Origin: Symsagittifera roscoffensis
Lineage: Eukaryota; Xenacoelomorpha; Acoela; Convolutidae
Direction of reading: 5' to 3'
NCBI RefSeq assembly: GCF_963678635.1
Contig: NC_087067.1
Location: forward strand, 40,942,379 to 41,006,378
Length of the DNA: 64,000 bases
The translations under genes were made by a program, and so were the position numbers. Below the pieces are notes generated by a model, which was not told where the DNA came from, searched no databases, and saw only the letters and a list, made by a program, of their open reading frames with translations. Positions 38,769-51,300 of the stretch are shown one piece after another (the stretch's first letter is position 1; every line of letters starts with the position of its first letter).

Positions 38769-41700
38769 ATGGCATCTACAATTGTTAATGCTAGCAAATC
38801 AAACGGAAAGGATGGCAAAGAATCAAATATCAAGGTTTTCGTTCGTTGTCGTCCCATGAATTCAGCAGAACAGAAGAAACATGCACTACCTGTTCTTAGT
38901 CTTAAGAAAAACGAAGTTGTTGTCCGCCAAGATAGTTGCAAGCAGTTTACTTATGATCACGTAAGTCTTTTTTTTGTAGTAAAATGCATTAAAATCGGCA
39001 AAGGTGTATCAAAGTTGGCATTTTAGGTTTTTGGTCCAAATAGTACCCAGCTTGAAGTGTTTGAAGCCATAGTTCACCCAATGATTCAAGAAGTGCTACT
39101 TGGATACAACTGTACAATGTTTGCGTTAGTAGTTCCTTGCTTCTCAGTATACTTGATAGTTGGGACCCTACAAAATTAAGTTCTCGGAAAACAACAGTTT
39201 GATTCGTTTAGCTCAGTTCGGCATCCATTGTAAATGCGAAGAACCATTTATTCATTGAGGTAATTCAGTTTTTTTATTAGGGTATTTGTCTATCGAAAAG
39301 TGACGTCGCTTCTTTATATGAACATCAATAACTGAACTTGTATGTTTCCGAATGCTGAATCCCTTGTGCTCTTTTAAGTGTTTATGAGTAATTTGATTTT
39401 CATTTGATTATTTTTCCGACCCCGTCAAAGAAAATGAATGGAAGAAACTATAGCGTAGGGTGGAGATCAAGTGTGGTATCTTTCTGAAACCCTAGTAACC
39501 GTGATTCAAAAAAATCTTGTTGATTTAGCGATTCAGCGTCGAGAAAAACTGGTGCGAGCTTTTCCATTTTTCAAACTAAATTTTACGGGGATGGATGGTA
39601 TAAGGCAACGCTCGCAATATCTAATTTTATAATTTTTTAACCCATGTTCACAACTTGTTACCTAACGAAATTGCCTTGTCTAAAAAATGACAAGTTTTGT
39701 CTTTTTTTATAACTTGATCTTTTTTACACTCGTCGCGAAAGCAAGTGTCTTGTTATCGGGAAAAAGTATTTTTTCCGTAAACAACTTCTGTTACATATAA
39801 AAATGGAACTTTAAGCGTTTTTATTGAATCTTAACACATTCAGACTCCTACTCACTTGATCTAAAGTTCTGAAATTTGACACCCGACCGGTTTTTTCCAA
39901 TATGTATGAAATTCTGAGAAAAATTGAATAAACTAACTCTCTTTTGACTGCTAATGTTTTGTTGGCTTAGCTGCCACATCACGGATTTTACTTCAGCAGT
40001 AAAAAGTGTTGTTGATACTGTTATTAAGAGTCGATGAACGTCGTGAGCACTACTAAATAGGTCGTGATGGTTTTTTATTCAGAAAAAGTTCCGATATTTC
40101 TTGACGCTCAAATTCGATTTTTCACTTTTTGATTTATTTTCAAGTTTAGTTCACTCTCCGTTAAAAGAAATGCAAATTTGATAGTAAAGTTAACCTTGCA
40201 TTTAAGAAAGGAAATAAACGGAATCAATAAAATGAAATAAACTTAAAAAGAAATTGAAAGTCAATCGGCGAAAAATCAAATTTGAGTTTGAACTAATTTC
40301 AAGAATTTTTCTAAAAAAATATCTTATCTCCGATTTTCCTTAATTTCGCTATTCTGTTCAAAAGTTTGTAAATTTCAATGTGGTAATATACCTAAGCTTT
40401 ATGAACCTTTATTTTTCATAAATTTTTTTTTATACAATGCAAAACATTTTCGTCTGTTCTTTGCCTTGATGTTGCTTATCGCTTGAGATAGTAGCATAGT
40501 ATTGCAATTTGTTAGTATTAATTGTGTTTCTAGGATAATCAATTTTTCCTGGTAAATTGTGAATAAACGTTGTGAAAACGCTTCTATAAATCGAGTTTTC
40601 TACAGGAAAAAATCATAATACTTGTTCTCGCCAAATTGATTGTTTGAGGTTTGATTATAGTCGTCTTTATAAGTTCCATTTAAACTCATTTGGCAAAAGG
40701 AAAGCAAATTTTGCTTCTTGATTTCAAACGCGGAGGAATGGCGCAAAAAAAACGTGAGTCACTTAGAGTTTCGAAAGTGGAATATAATTTTAAGGTTTCT
40801 CAGAGGAATAAAAAAAAATGCCTATTGATCCAGTTTCTCAAATTAACCAACGAAGTGTATGTTCTATATTTTTTCTAAGAACCAAAGTGCTCTAAGGCCA
40901 TATGTTCAAAAAAGTTTTCATTTCTTTCGGTTTTGTGGCTTTCAAAAACAGTTTTGCAACTGTAGGTTGGCTGTCTTAAGTTTTGTTTCAATTATTTCTA
41001 ATTGACCTGCTTCAGCAAAAGTCAGCAGAGAAAGAAAATTACCAGTTTTTCTGATTTGGAATATTTCATAGAAGTTAAAGTAACCGTTTTTTAATGAACT
41101 GTTTCTAATGGGCTTGAAATATTTAAGGTACGGTCAAACAGGAACTGGTAAAACGTTCACAATGGAAGGAGAGCGATCAACTGGACTGCAAGGGAATTGC
41201 TCGTGGTCCGAAGATCCCTTCTCGGGAATCATACCTCGAACTCTTCACATGCTTTTTGACAAATTAGAAGGACAAGATTTCAACGTCAGAGTGTCCTACA
41301 TTGAAATTTATAATGAAGAAATAATGGATCTGATGGCTGATAATCTGGGATCAGACTGTGCACAAAAAGTTAAAATATTTGAAGACAACAACAAAAAGGT
41401 TCGAAATTTTTTGCAAGTTGTACACGAAAATTACAAAGGCTTCAACTTTTTTTCCAGTTACTTTTCAAAAAAAAAAATTGTCATTGATTCATTAGAGGCA
41501 AAGTGGTTGATAAAATTTTCAGGGAGCAGTCATTTTGCAAGGGGTGGAAGAAATAACCGTCAAATCGAAAGAGCACGTCTACGCCATTTTGGAAAATGGA
41601 TCCAAGCAGCGGAAGACAGCCGAGACTCTGATGAATGCGCACTCCAGTCGATCGCACTCTGTGTTCAGTATCACAGTTCACATGAAGGAGAACAACGAAC

Positions 41701-42382
41701 AGGGAGAAGAGGAATTGTTACGAACTGGCAAGCTCAACTTGGTAAGAATATACGCCTCGCTGGACTAGGATATCGGAAGTTATGAAGTATTTCATCTTTA
41801 AAATGACAAACCAATGAAATGTCATGTAGCATATCAGCTTGTATTGGCGTTTGTTCTAGTGTTTTTGACCCGCTGAAAATTCGTTGTAGTTAAGATAGGA
41901 GTAACTGAGATATCACATCAATGCATAAAAGATTTTAGGATGGGACTAATTCAGGTATACTGTTCATAAGGTTTTGTTGTATAGGCTGCTAGAGCTTTCT
42001 TTTTTGAGCAGATATCGCCAAAAATATGCGAAGAAATTGAAGGCTCGAAGTTAGCGATTTTCGTGGTTGTTCTGTGATGATAATTGCGTATCATTTTCTA
42101 TTTTCAGGTTGATTTGGCTGGAAGTGAAAACATAGGCAGATCGGGCGCCGTAGAAATGCGAGCACAAGAAGCGGGAAGTATTAACAAAAGTCTCCTCACT
42201 CTCGGAAGATGCATAACATCCCTTGTAGACAAGAAACCACATGTGCCTTACAGAGAGAGCAAACTAACGAGGATTTTGCAAGATTCTCTCGGAGGCAGAA
42301 CAAAGACATCCATGATTGCGACAGTTTCGCCTGCTTCTCATAATATAGAGGAGACTTTGAGTACCCTTGAATACGCTCACAG
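38769..42382 (+). other. KIF11: Kinesin-5 motor domain (exons 1-5)
   Basis: The encoded motor has the strand [13 protein letters not shown]-loop GQTGTGKT, switch [10 protein letters not shown], switch [15 protein letters not shown] and the [16 protein letters not shown] helix. The loop 5 segment [18 protein letters not shown] keeps the tryptophan and DP seen in Eg5 proteins that bind allosteric inhibitors such as monastrol. The P-loop is split just before YGQTGTGKT by the largest early intron (39125-41127, 2.0 kb), which contains repeat sequence but no gene. Confidence 0.95.
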
Positions 42383-45300
42383 GTGAAGATGACTTGTTTT
42401 TTTTTGCATCTATTTGGTTGCTTTTTCTATACTCAGATACTGTGATTTTTGCTTTCTAAAAATTCGGACATTTGACATCTTTCAAAAACACTTGAAAGTT
42501 TGATCAATTGAACAATCCCCCCCCCCATATTCTCGCGTGCGGAGGGGAGATGGCTCAATAGGTACTTGAGACATGTTTATAACCACTTGAAAATAGTTTG
42601 AATGATATGAAACCATGAAAGAGATTCTCTAACGAATTTTGAACGCCAAATTTTACAATATCAAAGGTCAAAAATTTCATTCAGATTAAAAAAAGAATCA
42701 ATAAAACTGAGGCACATTAAGCAACTTTTTTCTGACCTAAACGGAAAAAAGTTATTGTGTACAATCAGGGGCGGATTTAGGGGGGGGGGGGTATGACGCC
42801 GCCCCCCCTCAGAGATTACACCCCCTGCCGACCCAAAGGGTCCCCCTTTGGTACTTTTTAAGAAATCCATTGTTGGCCGACCGACCCCAAAGTTTTTCTA
42901 AAGGCGCCTTTGGCGCCAATATATACTAACTTAGGGGGAGCGCGCGCCAAAAAACGCGATTTTGTTTGTCAAAATTTTCCAAAAAATGCCCAAAAACGAC
43001 TTTTTTGACCTGTTTTTTCAAAACTTTGCCTGCGGCGTAGAAAATTTGGCCAAAATAGCGTCTTTTTAGCGCTTTAGATATTTAGTTTTCCTCATTGAAA
43101 GGCAATGATTACGCAAACAGAAATTTGCAATTTTTCTTTCAAATTACGATTTTTTCTGTTTCAAAATTTTTCTCGATACTCATAATATAAAATGAACTTC
43201 AGTCGGTCAATTGATTGCGTGCTATGAACACACCTTGCGTTTTTTGACGAATTTTTGCAGCGTCTTAGTGTTTTCTTGGGGGAGATAGCTCAGTTGGTCA
43301 TTACGGGGGGTGGGGTTGCTCAATTGATCCAAAAGTTTTGATGATTAATTAGAAGCTAGAAATAGTTAAAGAACAATTTACAAAATTTCAAAATTATTTT
43401 TGCCAAAATGAGCAAATGATCGGAGGCTTTGTTTCTCTCAATTACAACTGTAGTTCTGTGTGAGTTGTTTAGGGCGAGGAGGATAACGAACAAGCCGGAG
43501 ATAAACCAGAAGATGACTAAGCCGGCCATGATCAAACAGTACATGGAGGAGATAGAGCGACTGAAGAGGGACTTGGCGGCCCAGAGGGAGCAAAAGGGCA
43601 TATTTGTGTCCAAGGAGAACTACGAGTGAGATTCTTTTCTTCAGTCTTATTGACATTGACTGACCAATAAAGGTTTTTTGGGTGGGGGTACATAAAGGAT
43701 AGGTGATTTACAATTTTCCCCATATTCGTTTCTTATCAGCCTGTCAAAAAGCTCTTGTTTTCTGTTTCTTACGACATAGCCTTTCAGTTTTCCTGTTACA
43801 TTTTTGATTTTTTGAAAACAGAAATGTCGACGTTTTTTCTTTTTAAACTGTGCTATGTAAAATGCGTGTATATAATGTGATTTGCATCTGGTTTTATAAT
43901 TTAATTGGTCCGAATTATGACAAATTGAAAATGTGATCTTCTATTGTAGGTCCAATGTTTGTACTGATATTGATTGTTTTTGTTCCAGGACGATGGAGTC
44001 CCGACTGACTGAGCAGGACAACTACATCCAGAGTCTGGAGGAGCAGATGAGTGAGTTGAGCGAGGAGCACGAGAGTGTGAAGAACAAGTTCGCCGGTGCA
44101 GAGTCCATCATCAAAGCCAAGGAACAGTTGATAGCCGAGGGGGAAATGAAATTGGTCGCCACTGGTTAGAAATCCTCCTTGATATTGTTTCGATTTTTTA
44201 TGTAACTGGCCAGATTTCAAGAAAAATGTGTTTCGAGCATCCTCAAGTGTATACTAGTTATCGAATAATTGAGAAAAAACCGGGTAGTTATAAAGTACAT
44301 GTATCATGTGAACGAGCCTGTCCTATTTATTAGCTTGTTGGTTAAAAAATTTTGATTCAAATTCGGCCATGTGTACTTAAATTACAGTAGGAGACACAAC
44401 AAAAATTTATCTGTAAAAAACTAGTTGTTCCGACCATTTGAAAAATGCGGAGGAACTTTGTATTCGTGTGCTTTAGTTTTTTTGTTTTCGAAGCAACATC
44501 AGGTATCACAAATAATCATCGGAATGGGTTGAGTGATTTATCATATTAAAACCCTATCAGTCTTGAGAAAAACCGGTTAAACATATTCGCGTTTTAGTCC
44601 AATTTCGAGCGAGTAAAGCGAACGAGTAATGGTCGCATTTACACTAGCAAGCTTGCGAGAGTTAGTGTATTAGTACGACCAGTCTTTTTTGTTCTAACCT
44701 AAATCGCAATTAAAAGTTCATTAAAAGTGTTAACTTATTTGGTGGCTCTTTTGCTATAATCAAGAACTGTAGAATTGGAAATTTCATACCATCTGTAATC
44801 TGCTTTGTTCGTGGCTAGTGTTTGTGATGCATTGAGCGTCCGTGGCTGAGTGGCTAGTGTGTGAGACTCATAATCTCTCTTGTAAATGGAATCCGAGACA
44901 TTGCCGAAACTTTACTAAATCGAGGCTCATTTCTACTTTTTCTTATTGCCTTTTATTGAGCTTTTTGGTCTCGCTAGTGTTTGCCGCTGTGTATATTAAT
45001 ATTGGACACTTAGGCTAAAAAAACATGATTTTACTAAAAGAAAAAGAGTTTGATAAGCTTCATGAAGCGCTTTCTTGGCCATAAAAATTTTCATACAAAT
45101 TTAAAAGTTTTAGTGCAGAAAATTAGGAAGCTTTTTAGAAATTGTTTTTTAAGACAATTGTAGTGTTTCATGCCTAGCTCACTAACATTATACGCGTTTG
45201 CATAGTTCTATAATCATACCACGCAGTAGAAACGACGCTAATTTGAAGATAAAAAAGTTTTTTTTTGTGTAATTTTTTAAAATGTGGTCGGAACATTCTG

Positions 45301-48300
45301 TGCTACGCGCACAGCAACCGGCTATCATTGTTTATTAAGAGTAATGAGCGTAGTGAAGACTTAATAGATTTTGCTGATTTTTTTGTTTTTTTTTCAGGAA
45401 AAGTCTTAAAATTTTGATGCACTTAGGTATAATGCACTTTTTGAGTTCAATTGAAATTCAAACGCTGAATGTGACGTAAATAGCACTCTCCAATTATAAA
45501 CGTGTAAATGACACAAAAAACGTGAACGATTCATAGTTTTGATTATGGAATTTATATTTAAGATTTCCCGGCGGAATAAAAACTTTACCTTTTGATCCCG
45601 TTTTCTCAAGTTGGGTTCATGTTATCAAAGCGCCAATCATAAATTGTTCTAGAAATGCAAAGAGATTGACGGGCATCTATTTTTTCTTGGAAGTTCGAAA
45701 GTTGAGATTTTTTCAAGAAAGTCGTTGTTTACTTGCGTTCATTACTCTTTTCCAATCTTCGATTGGCTATGTTCTCTGGTATTTGTTATTAGCTGTTAAT
45801 CTAGGGCGTATGCTGCCGATTGTTATCAAAAGCAATTGAACCTAAATGAAGTTCAACTCCTGATTAAAATCACTTTAAAATAAAACTGAGCAGTAAAGAA
45901 AAATATATGGCCTTTTAAAGTCAAACTTGTGAAAGAGAATACGATTCAATGTTTAGAAGCGAAATTGGTTGATTCGACTGAAAGATGTATGCAACAGAAG
46001 CACGTGATTGCTCAACAGGAAACAAACATCTCAGAGCTGGAAAACTACTCCAAGCAGGTTGGTCACTTCAAGTGTCAAAAGACGAAGTGATTTAGCCATT
46101 ATTTTAAATATTTTTTTTGTAGTTAAAAGAAAGCCTTACTTTGTCTTATTTTTCGAAAACTTAATTCCAAAAAATTGACGACTTGGCGCGTGAAAATTTA
46201 GTTATGCTTAGTTTGTGACCGCAGCGAAAATTTTTCTCAATCATAATGAAAAAACATTTTGTTTTTCCTCTGAATTATTTCTCGTCGAAACACCAAGCAT
46301 AGGGCCAATATGTTTCCTAGCTTAGCCCGAAAAAAATGATATTTGACATCATTTCGATAAGTTATTGTGACTAAAATATCAGATATCTGAGTTCATTCAG
46401 TAAACTTGTTATTTTATTTTATTGATTTTTTAGTTTATTGCCAGAGGCCTAACCCGTATGCGCCACAACGACATACCTATTGGCTGATTTTATAAAAAGC
46501 GCTTCTACTTTTTAGTTAATAGAACACATAAAAGAAGAGCAAGAAGACAAGACTAAACTGCAGACGAGTGTAAAGAGAAAGATAGGCTTGGAGGAGGGCA
46601 ATGAACAAGCGAAGGGACAGTTTGCGAATAACATGGAGGGCTTGTGGGGCAGATCACAGCAGTCGATTGATCAGCTGATTCAGTCTAACTGCGAACAGTC
46701 ACAACAGCTGAACTCTTTTATTGGTAAGAGAAGCTATCTGACTTAAAATATTCTTTTTGCATGCAGCGTTGAATTATTCAGTTTATGGTATAGAAAAGAA
46801 AGGAGTTAATAAGGCGTTTTAGGCAGTTTTTGGAAAGTTTTAAGCAGAAAATCCCGTTTTTTCGGAGCGTGCTCCCCCTTCAATATTAGTATATAATGGC
46901 GTCTGTAGAAAAACTTTCGGCTCGTTCAGTCAAAAAGGATGTCAAAGAGTACCGAGACTTAGTCAAGTTTTTACTTATTTGAGGATTGTTTCAAAAGTGC
47001 CTGTAAACGCCTTTTTTATCCTGTTTTTTCTTTGTTTGCCTGGGGCGCAGGAAATTTGGTCAAACAGGGTCTTTTTAGTGCTTTGGGAGAGTTGAGAAAA
47101 TCCATTTAGTCAACCTAAACAAATTTTCGAAATTTTTTGAAAATCCGCCGCTCTCGAGAATCTTCAAGATCGGCCCCTGGCCCAGCTTTCGCTGCTAATA
47201 ATTTTTTGCTGCAGATGTGAAGGTGCAACAACAATGCAATGACATGATGAACACATACAACAGCATAGTGGGATCTATGACATCAGATATGAAGATGACT
47301 CTCAATCAACTACTAGACACGTGCTGTGTAAGTTAGTTTGTTAAGAAAGGTTTATAATATACCGTATCTGGCGGATGGATAATGCGGATATACTGTCGTT
47401 GAGTATAATGCGAGCTTTTCAATTGGTAATGTTAATGTATGTTACAAGGTTGAGCTAATTAAGTGCTACGATTGGAACCATAATAAGAATTGCAATGCAT
47501 TGAAAATGAAAATGTATTTAATGGTTTTGATATCGGAGCTCGACAGTGAAAGGTGGATTGGGCTGAGTGCACAATTTGAAGTCTTACAACCCCTCGATAT
47601 CTGCAATCCTAAAATTTAAAATGCATTTTCAGCAGTAAAAATCATGTGTTGATAAATTGGCGATTATCTATGAAAATAAAAAGCACTTTGATAGTTAAAG
47701 CAACAATTTCTTTTGACTTTCAGGATAATGGGATTGATGAGATAGTGAAAATAGTGGTGCATCATTTCGAACAGATCAAGATCAAAATTCAGCAGAACTA
47801 CGACAGTCTCAAGTCAGAACTAGAACACAAGGTAACAAAATTCATCTTCTGTTTTTAATACTGACGCTAATACTGACGCTGATTGATTTAAAAAAAAATT
47901 AAATTGCAAAAGAAAGTAGTTTTTTTTTTCATTTTTTAAATGAAGAGTATATGTCAATGATTCAATATTTCGAGTATATCTAGAAAGCGTGTAAAATTAG
48001 ACCAGTAACAAAATACCGTTTACTTGTGACATTTTGGTGTTGAATTTGTCATTTTTGGTGTTTCTGTAGATGTCAAGTGAACGTGAGAAATTGAATGAGC
48101 TCAAAAACAATTTACTCGAGTTGGAAGAACTAGAAAACGGGAGACAACAGAAACTGGGCGAACAAAAGAACAGCATGAATGAAGTGAGGCAGAACTACAG
48201 TCGTATCCAAGAACAACTTCAACAGCTGCAGTCTGAGCTTACAAAGCAGAATGATACCCTGGCCGACATTACATCCAAACAAGAGGTCTCTTCGCTTTTG

Positions 48301-51300
48301 AATTGTTTTAAGTTGTTAGATTTTTTTGAGGACTTAAAACGGTGAGCGTAAAATTTATGCCTTCATGCGTAAAACTTGTACTTATAATTGATGCAATTTG
48401 AATCAATTTTAAAATAATAAACGAGTTAAGAAGTGTGGCGCAAAATTGCGCGAAAACTTACAAATTGGGAAGTTTTCAGGGATAAGTTGAATAAAAATAC
48501 GAATCACTCAAATGTTTTGTTTTACTAGAAAGTGGAGAACGCATGCTCTCAGCAGGTCAAATCAGCCCAACATCAAATAAAAGAGACATTGGGAAGTTAC
48601 GAATCAGCAATAAGTTCCAACTTCGAGTCTCTCTCGTCCTCTCATCTGGCTAAGAAGGGCGAACTGGAGAGGACTGTGGGCGAGACTGAAGGTCACGTGA
48701 CAGAGGAGTGTGGCAGAGTGAAAGGAAATTTGAAAGAGTTCACGGAGGTCAGTTTGGGGTTCAAGCTACTTATTTTATGGAGTTTGTTCTTCATTGTATT
48801 CGTAGGTTTTTTTTTTCATACAATAATTGACTCATAGGTTTCAATGGCTGTAAAGATAAAATTTTCACGTAACAAAAAACATCGTTTGATATTTTGGATG
48901 CTCTAAAGAATCAACGAAAAAAATATTTAAGCTTCTTACACAAGCAAAGCTTGTGTTATAGTATGAACTCAATTTTTTTCCAACCTAAGTCGCAAATATT
49001 GTTGCGACGCAAATATTGTTGCGACAAAATAAGTTCATTTTGAAAGTGTTCATTCTGATCAATAACTAGCTATTAAGTACAGCCAATGCTAATGATATTA
49101 ACCTAGACTATCATATTTCAAATAGCACTTTAGCTTCAAGGTATCATGGATCTGTAGCGTAAAGGTAGGGACGGAGACCCGCATCAAAATAAGAGAGTTC
49201 GAACCTGGGCAGGGTCGGATATTTTTAAAGAACTTTTTCGTATACTAGTTAAATTTTTATAGGTCTTGGCGATTTTTTGTTTTTTTTTTAGGAAAAATTC
49301 TAAAATTTATTCACGCTTAATTTTTCGCGGTTTGTCTGTTGATTATTTTATAAGTTCAGTGCATTTCCATAGTCAAAAGGAAGAAAAACTCCTCTATCGA
49401 ACATTAAAAGTGTAAAAGTCTCGAAAAAATTAATGGAACTTTCGTTTCGAAAATGGAATGTCAGTATCCGATTTCCCCTGCAAAATAAAAATTGTACCTT
49501 ATGATCTAATTTTTTCAAATTTGGTTATTTACTCTAGCCAGTTTTAGCAAGCGTACTGTAATAGTACGGTTATTCCTTTTCAATCTAAGTCGCAAATATT
49601 GGTGCCTATTTTGAGGCACCATAACGGTTTTTTGATAGCATGCGCTTTGACATTCGATTAGCTATAAGTTAACACAGTTGATGCATTTTACATTCATCAA
49701 ATGAATCGAAAAAAGCTACTTGTTTCAAACAACGGTACAGTAATATAAACACGATTTCAGAGAATTTTTCCGACTCAATATATCTCGCAGTGTTTTTGCA
49801 ATGCATAATTTGTAGATAATTTGGATTTGTTTTCGAATTCATTGCATGCAAAGTTAGTGTGGATGCCCAGTTTGTTATATGCCAAATTATTGCGAGCAAA
49901 GTTGTGTCTTTTTGTATTTAGTGCCATTTTTGCTGCATTGCATTGGCAGTTAATTAGCATCTATAGCTGCTTTATGTGGCTAGTGTTAGCAAATTTTCAA
50001 GGGCTCGTAGCGCAGATGCGAGGACAGGGGGCTCAAATTCTCAAGGTCGTAGGATCGATTCTGCCACAGCAAAAGTTTGAATATTTGAAGGCTCCTTGTT
50101 ACGTTTTTTCGAGTATGCACATTTTGAGTATACAAAGCGTATAAGGACTCGAACTATGTCCATTTTTGAGAATCGAAGAACATAGTTCAGAATCAGACTC
50201 ATTTATAGGTATTCATGATTTTTTTTTCAGGAAAAGTCTTTAAAATTTGTTGACGCTCAATTTTGGTTTTCACGATTTGACTTGATTACTTTTAAAGTTC
50301 ATGTCATTTCTTTTGTTAAACGCAAGATGAAAAACGTGATTGACTTCTAATTTCAAAAAGGATTTCAATTATCAGGTTTCCTAGTGAAATATAATTTTTT
50401 GCCTATTGAGAGTTTTCTCAAATTGGGTTAAATGTATGAAAAACATCATAAAATGTTAGAGCAATTCAAAGAGCTTTATGGGTATGTTTTTTTCTCTAAA
50501 ACTTGAAAGATAAAGTCTCAAAAAACATGTAAGTTTTTTCTGTTTCCTTGCGTTCATTACTCTCTTCCAACTGTCAGTTGGGAATGTATTTTATTTCTCT
50601 TTTAAAAGCAACTTTTTTGTCGTTTTCTAGCTAGTGTTTGCGGAGTACAGATTCGCCTCTGTGTTTTATGAAAAAATTGTCAATCATAAATTGTTCTAGA
50701 AATTTGACAATTTTCAATAAATTTCTAGAAAGCCTGAAAAAGCTTTAAGGCCATCATTTTTTTCTTCGAAATTCGAAAGTCAGTTTTTTTGTTTTATTGC
50801 ATTCATTACTCTTTTCCAACTGTCAGTTGGCTGTTTTTAGAAAGCGGCCGAAAACGTGAAGACCTCCGCCTTCAACTTGGAGACGAAAATGAGTGAGTTC
50901 CAAAGTGCAATCACAGCTGCGAATGAGGAAGTGAAGCTGAAGTCCAAATGTGAGTGGATGGAGATATCGAACGAACAGTTGATTGGGCTGAAAGGTCAAC
51001 TGAGTGGACACTTGGAAGAGGCCACTACGTTTGTGAAAACAGAACTGAAGAAAGATGAGCCCACGGGTGATGTTTTGCAATAATTTAATTGAAAATCTGT
51101 CAAGTATTTGATGCTCATGCGACTAGCAATCTTTGTCACATAGGAATCAGGCAAATATTCTACAAAGAATAACCGAGTTGAACTTAAAGTTGACGTATCG
51201 ACTCAATCACTTTATTCCAATATAGCAAATTCAACTTGAGTTTTGAAAGAAGACATCAGTTGAGTATTTCTCGCATTGCAACCTCTGATTTCAGGATCCA

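Larger units (their letters stand above)
43473..51066 (+). other. KIF11: Kinesin-5 neck linker and coiled-coil stalk (exons 6-14)
   Basis: Exon 6 starts with the neck linker ([13 protein letters not shown]) and continues into a heptad-rich stalk through exons 7-14 (for example [20 protein letters not shown] and [19 protein letters not shown]). Conservation is lower here, as in other kinesin-5 proteins, so exon borders rest on splice consensus and phase. Exon 14 (50841-51066) begins directly after a repeat-derived stretch. Confidence 0.85.

Noticed and set aside
41108-41785. Single 225-codon frame as one kinesin exon
   Set aside because: It reads through intron 3 in a wrong frame after position 41398; splice sites and homology split it into exons 3 and 4.
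43270-43330. tRNA-like GATAGCTCAGTTGGT in kinesin-5 intron 5
   Set aside because: Only a box A-like stretch; no box B or cloverleaf follows.
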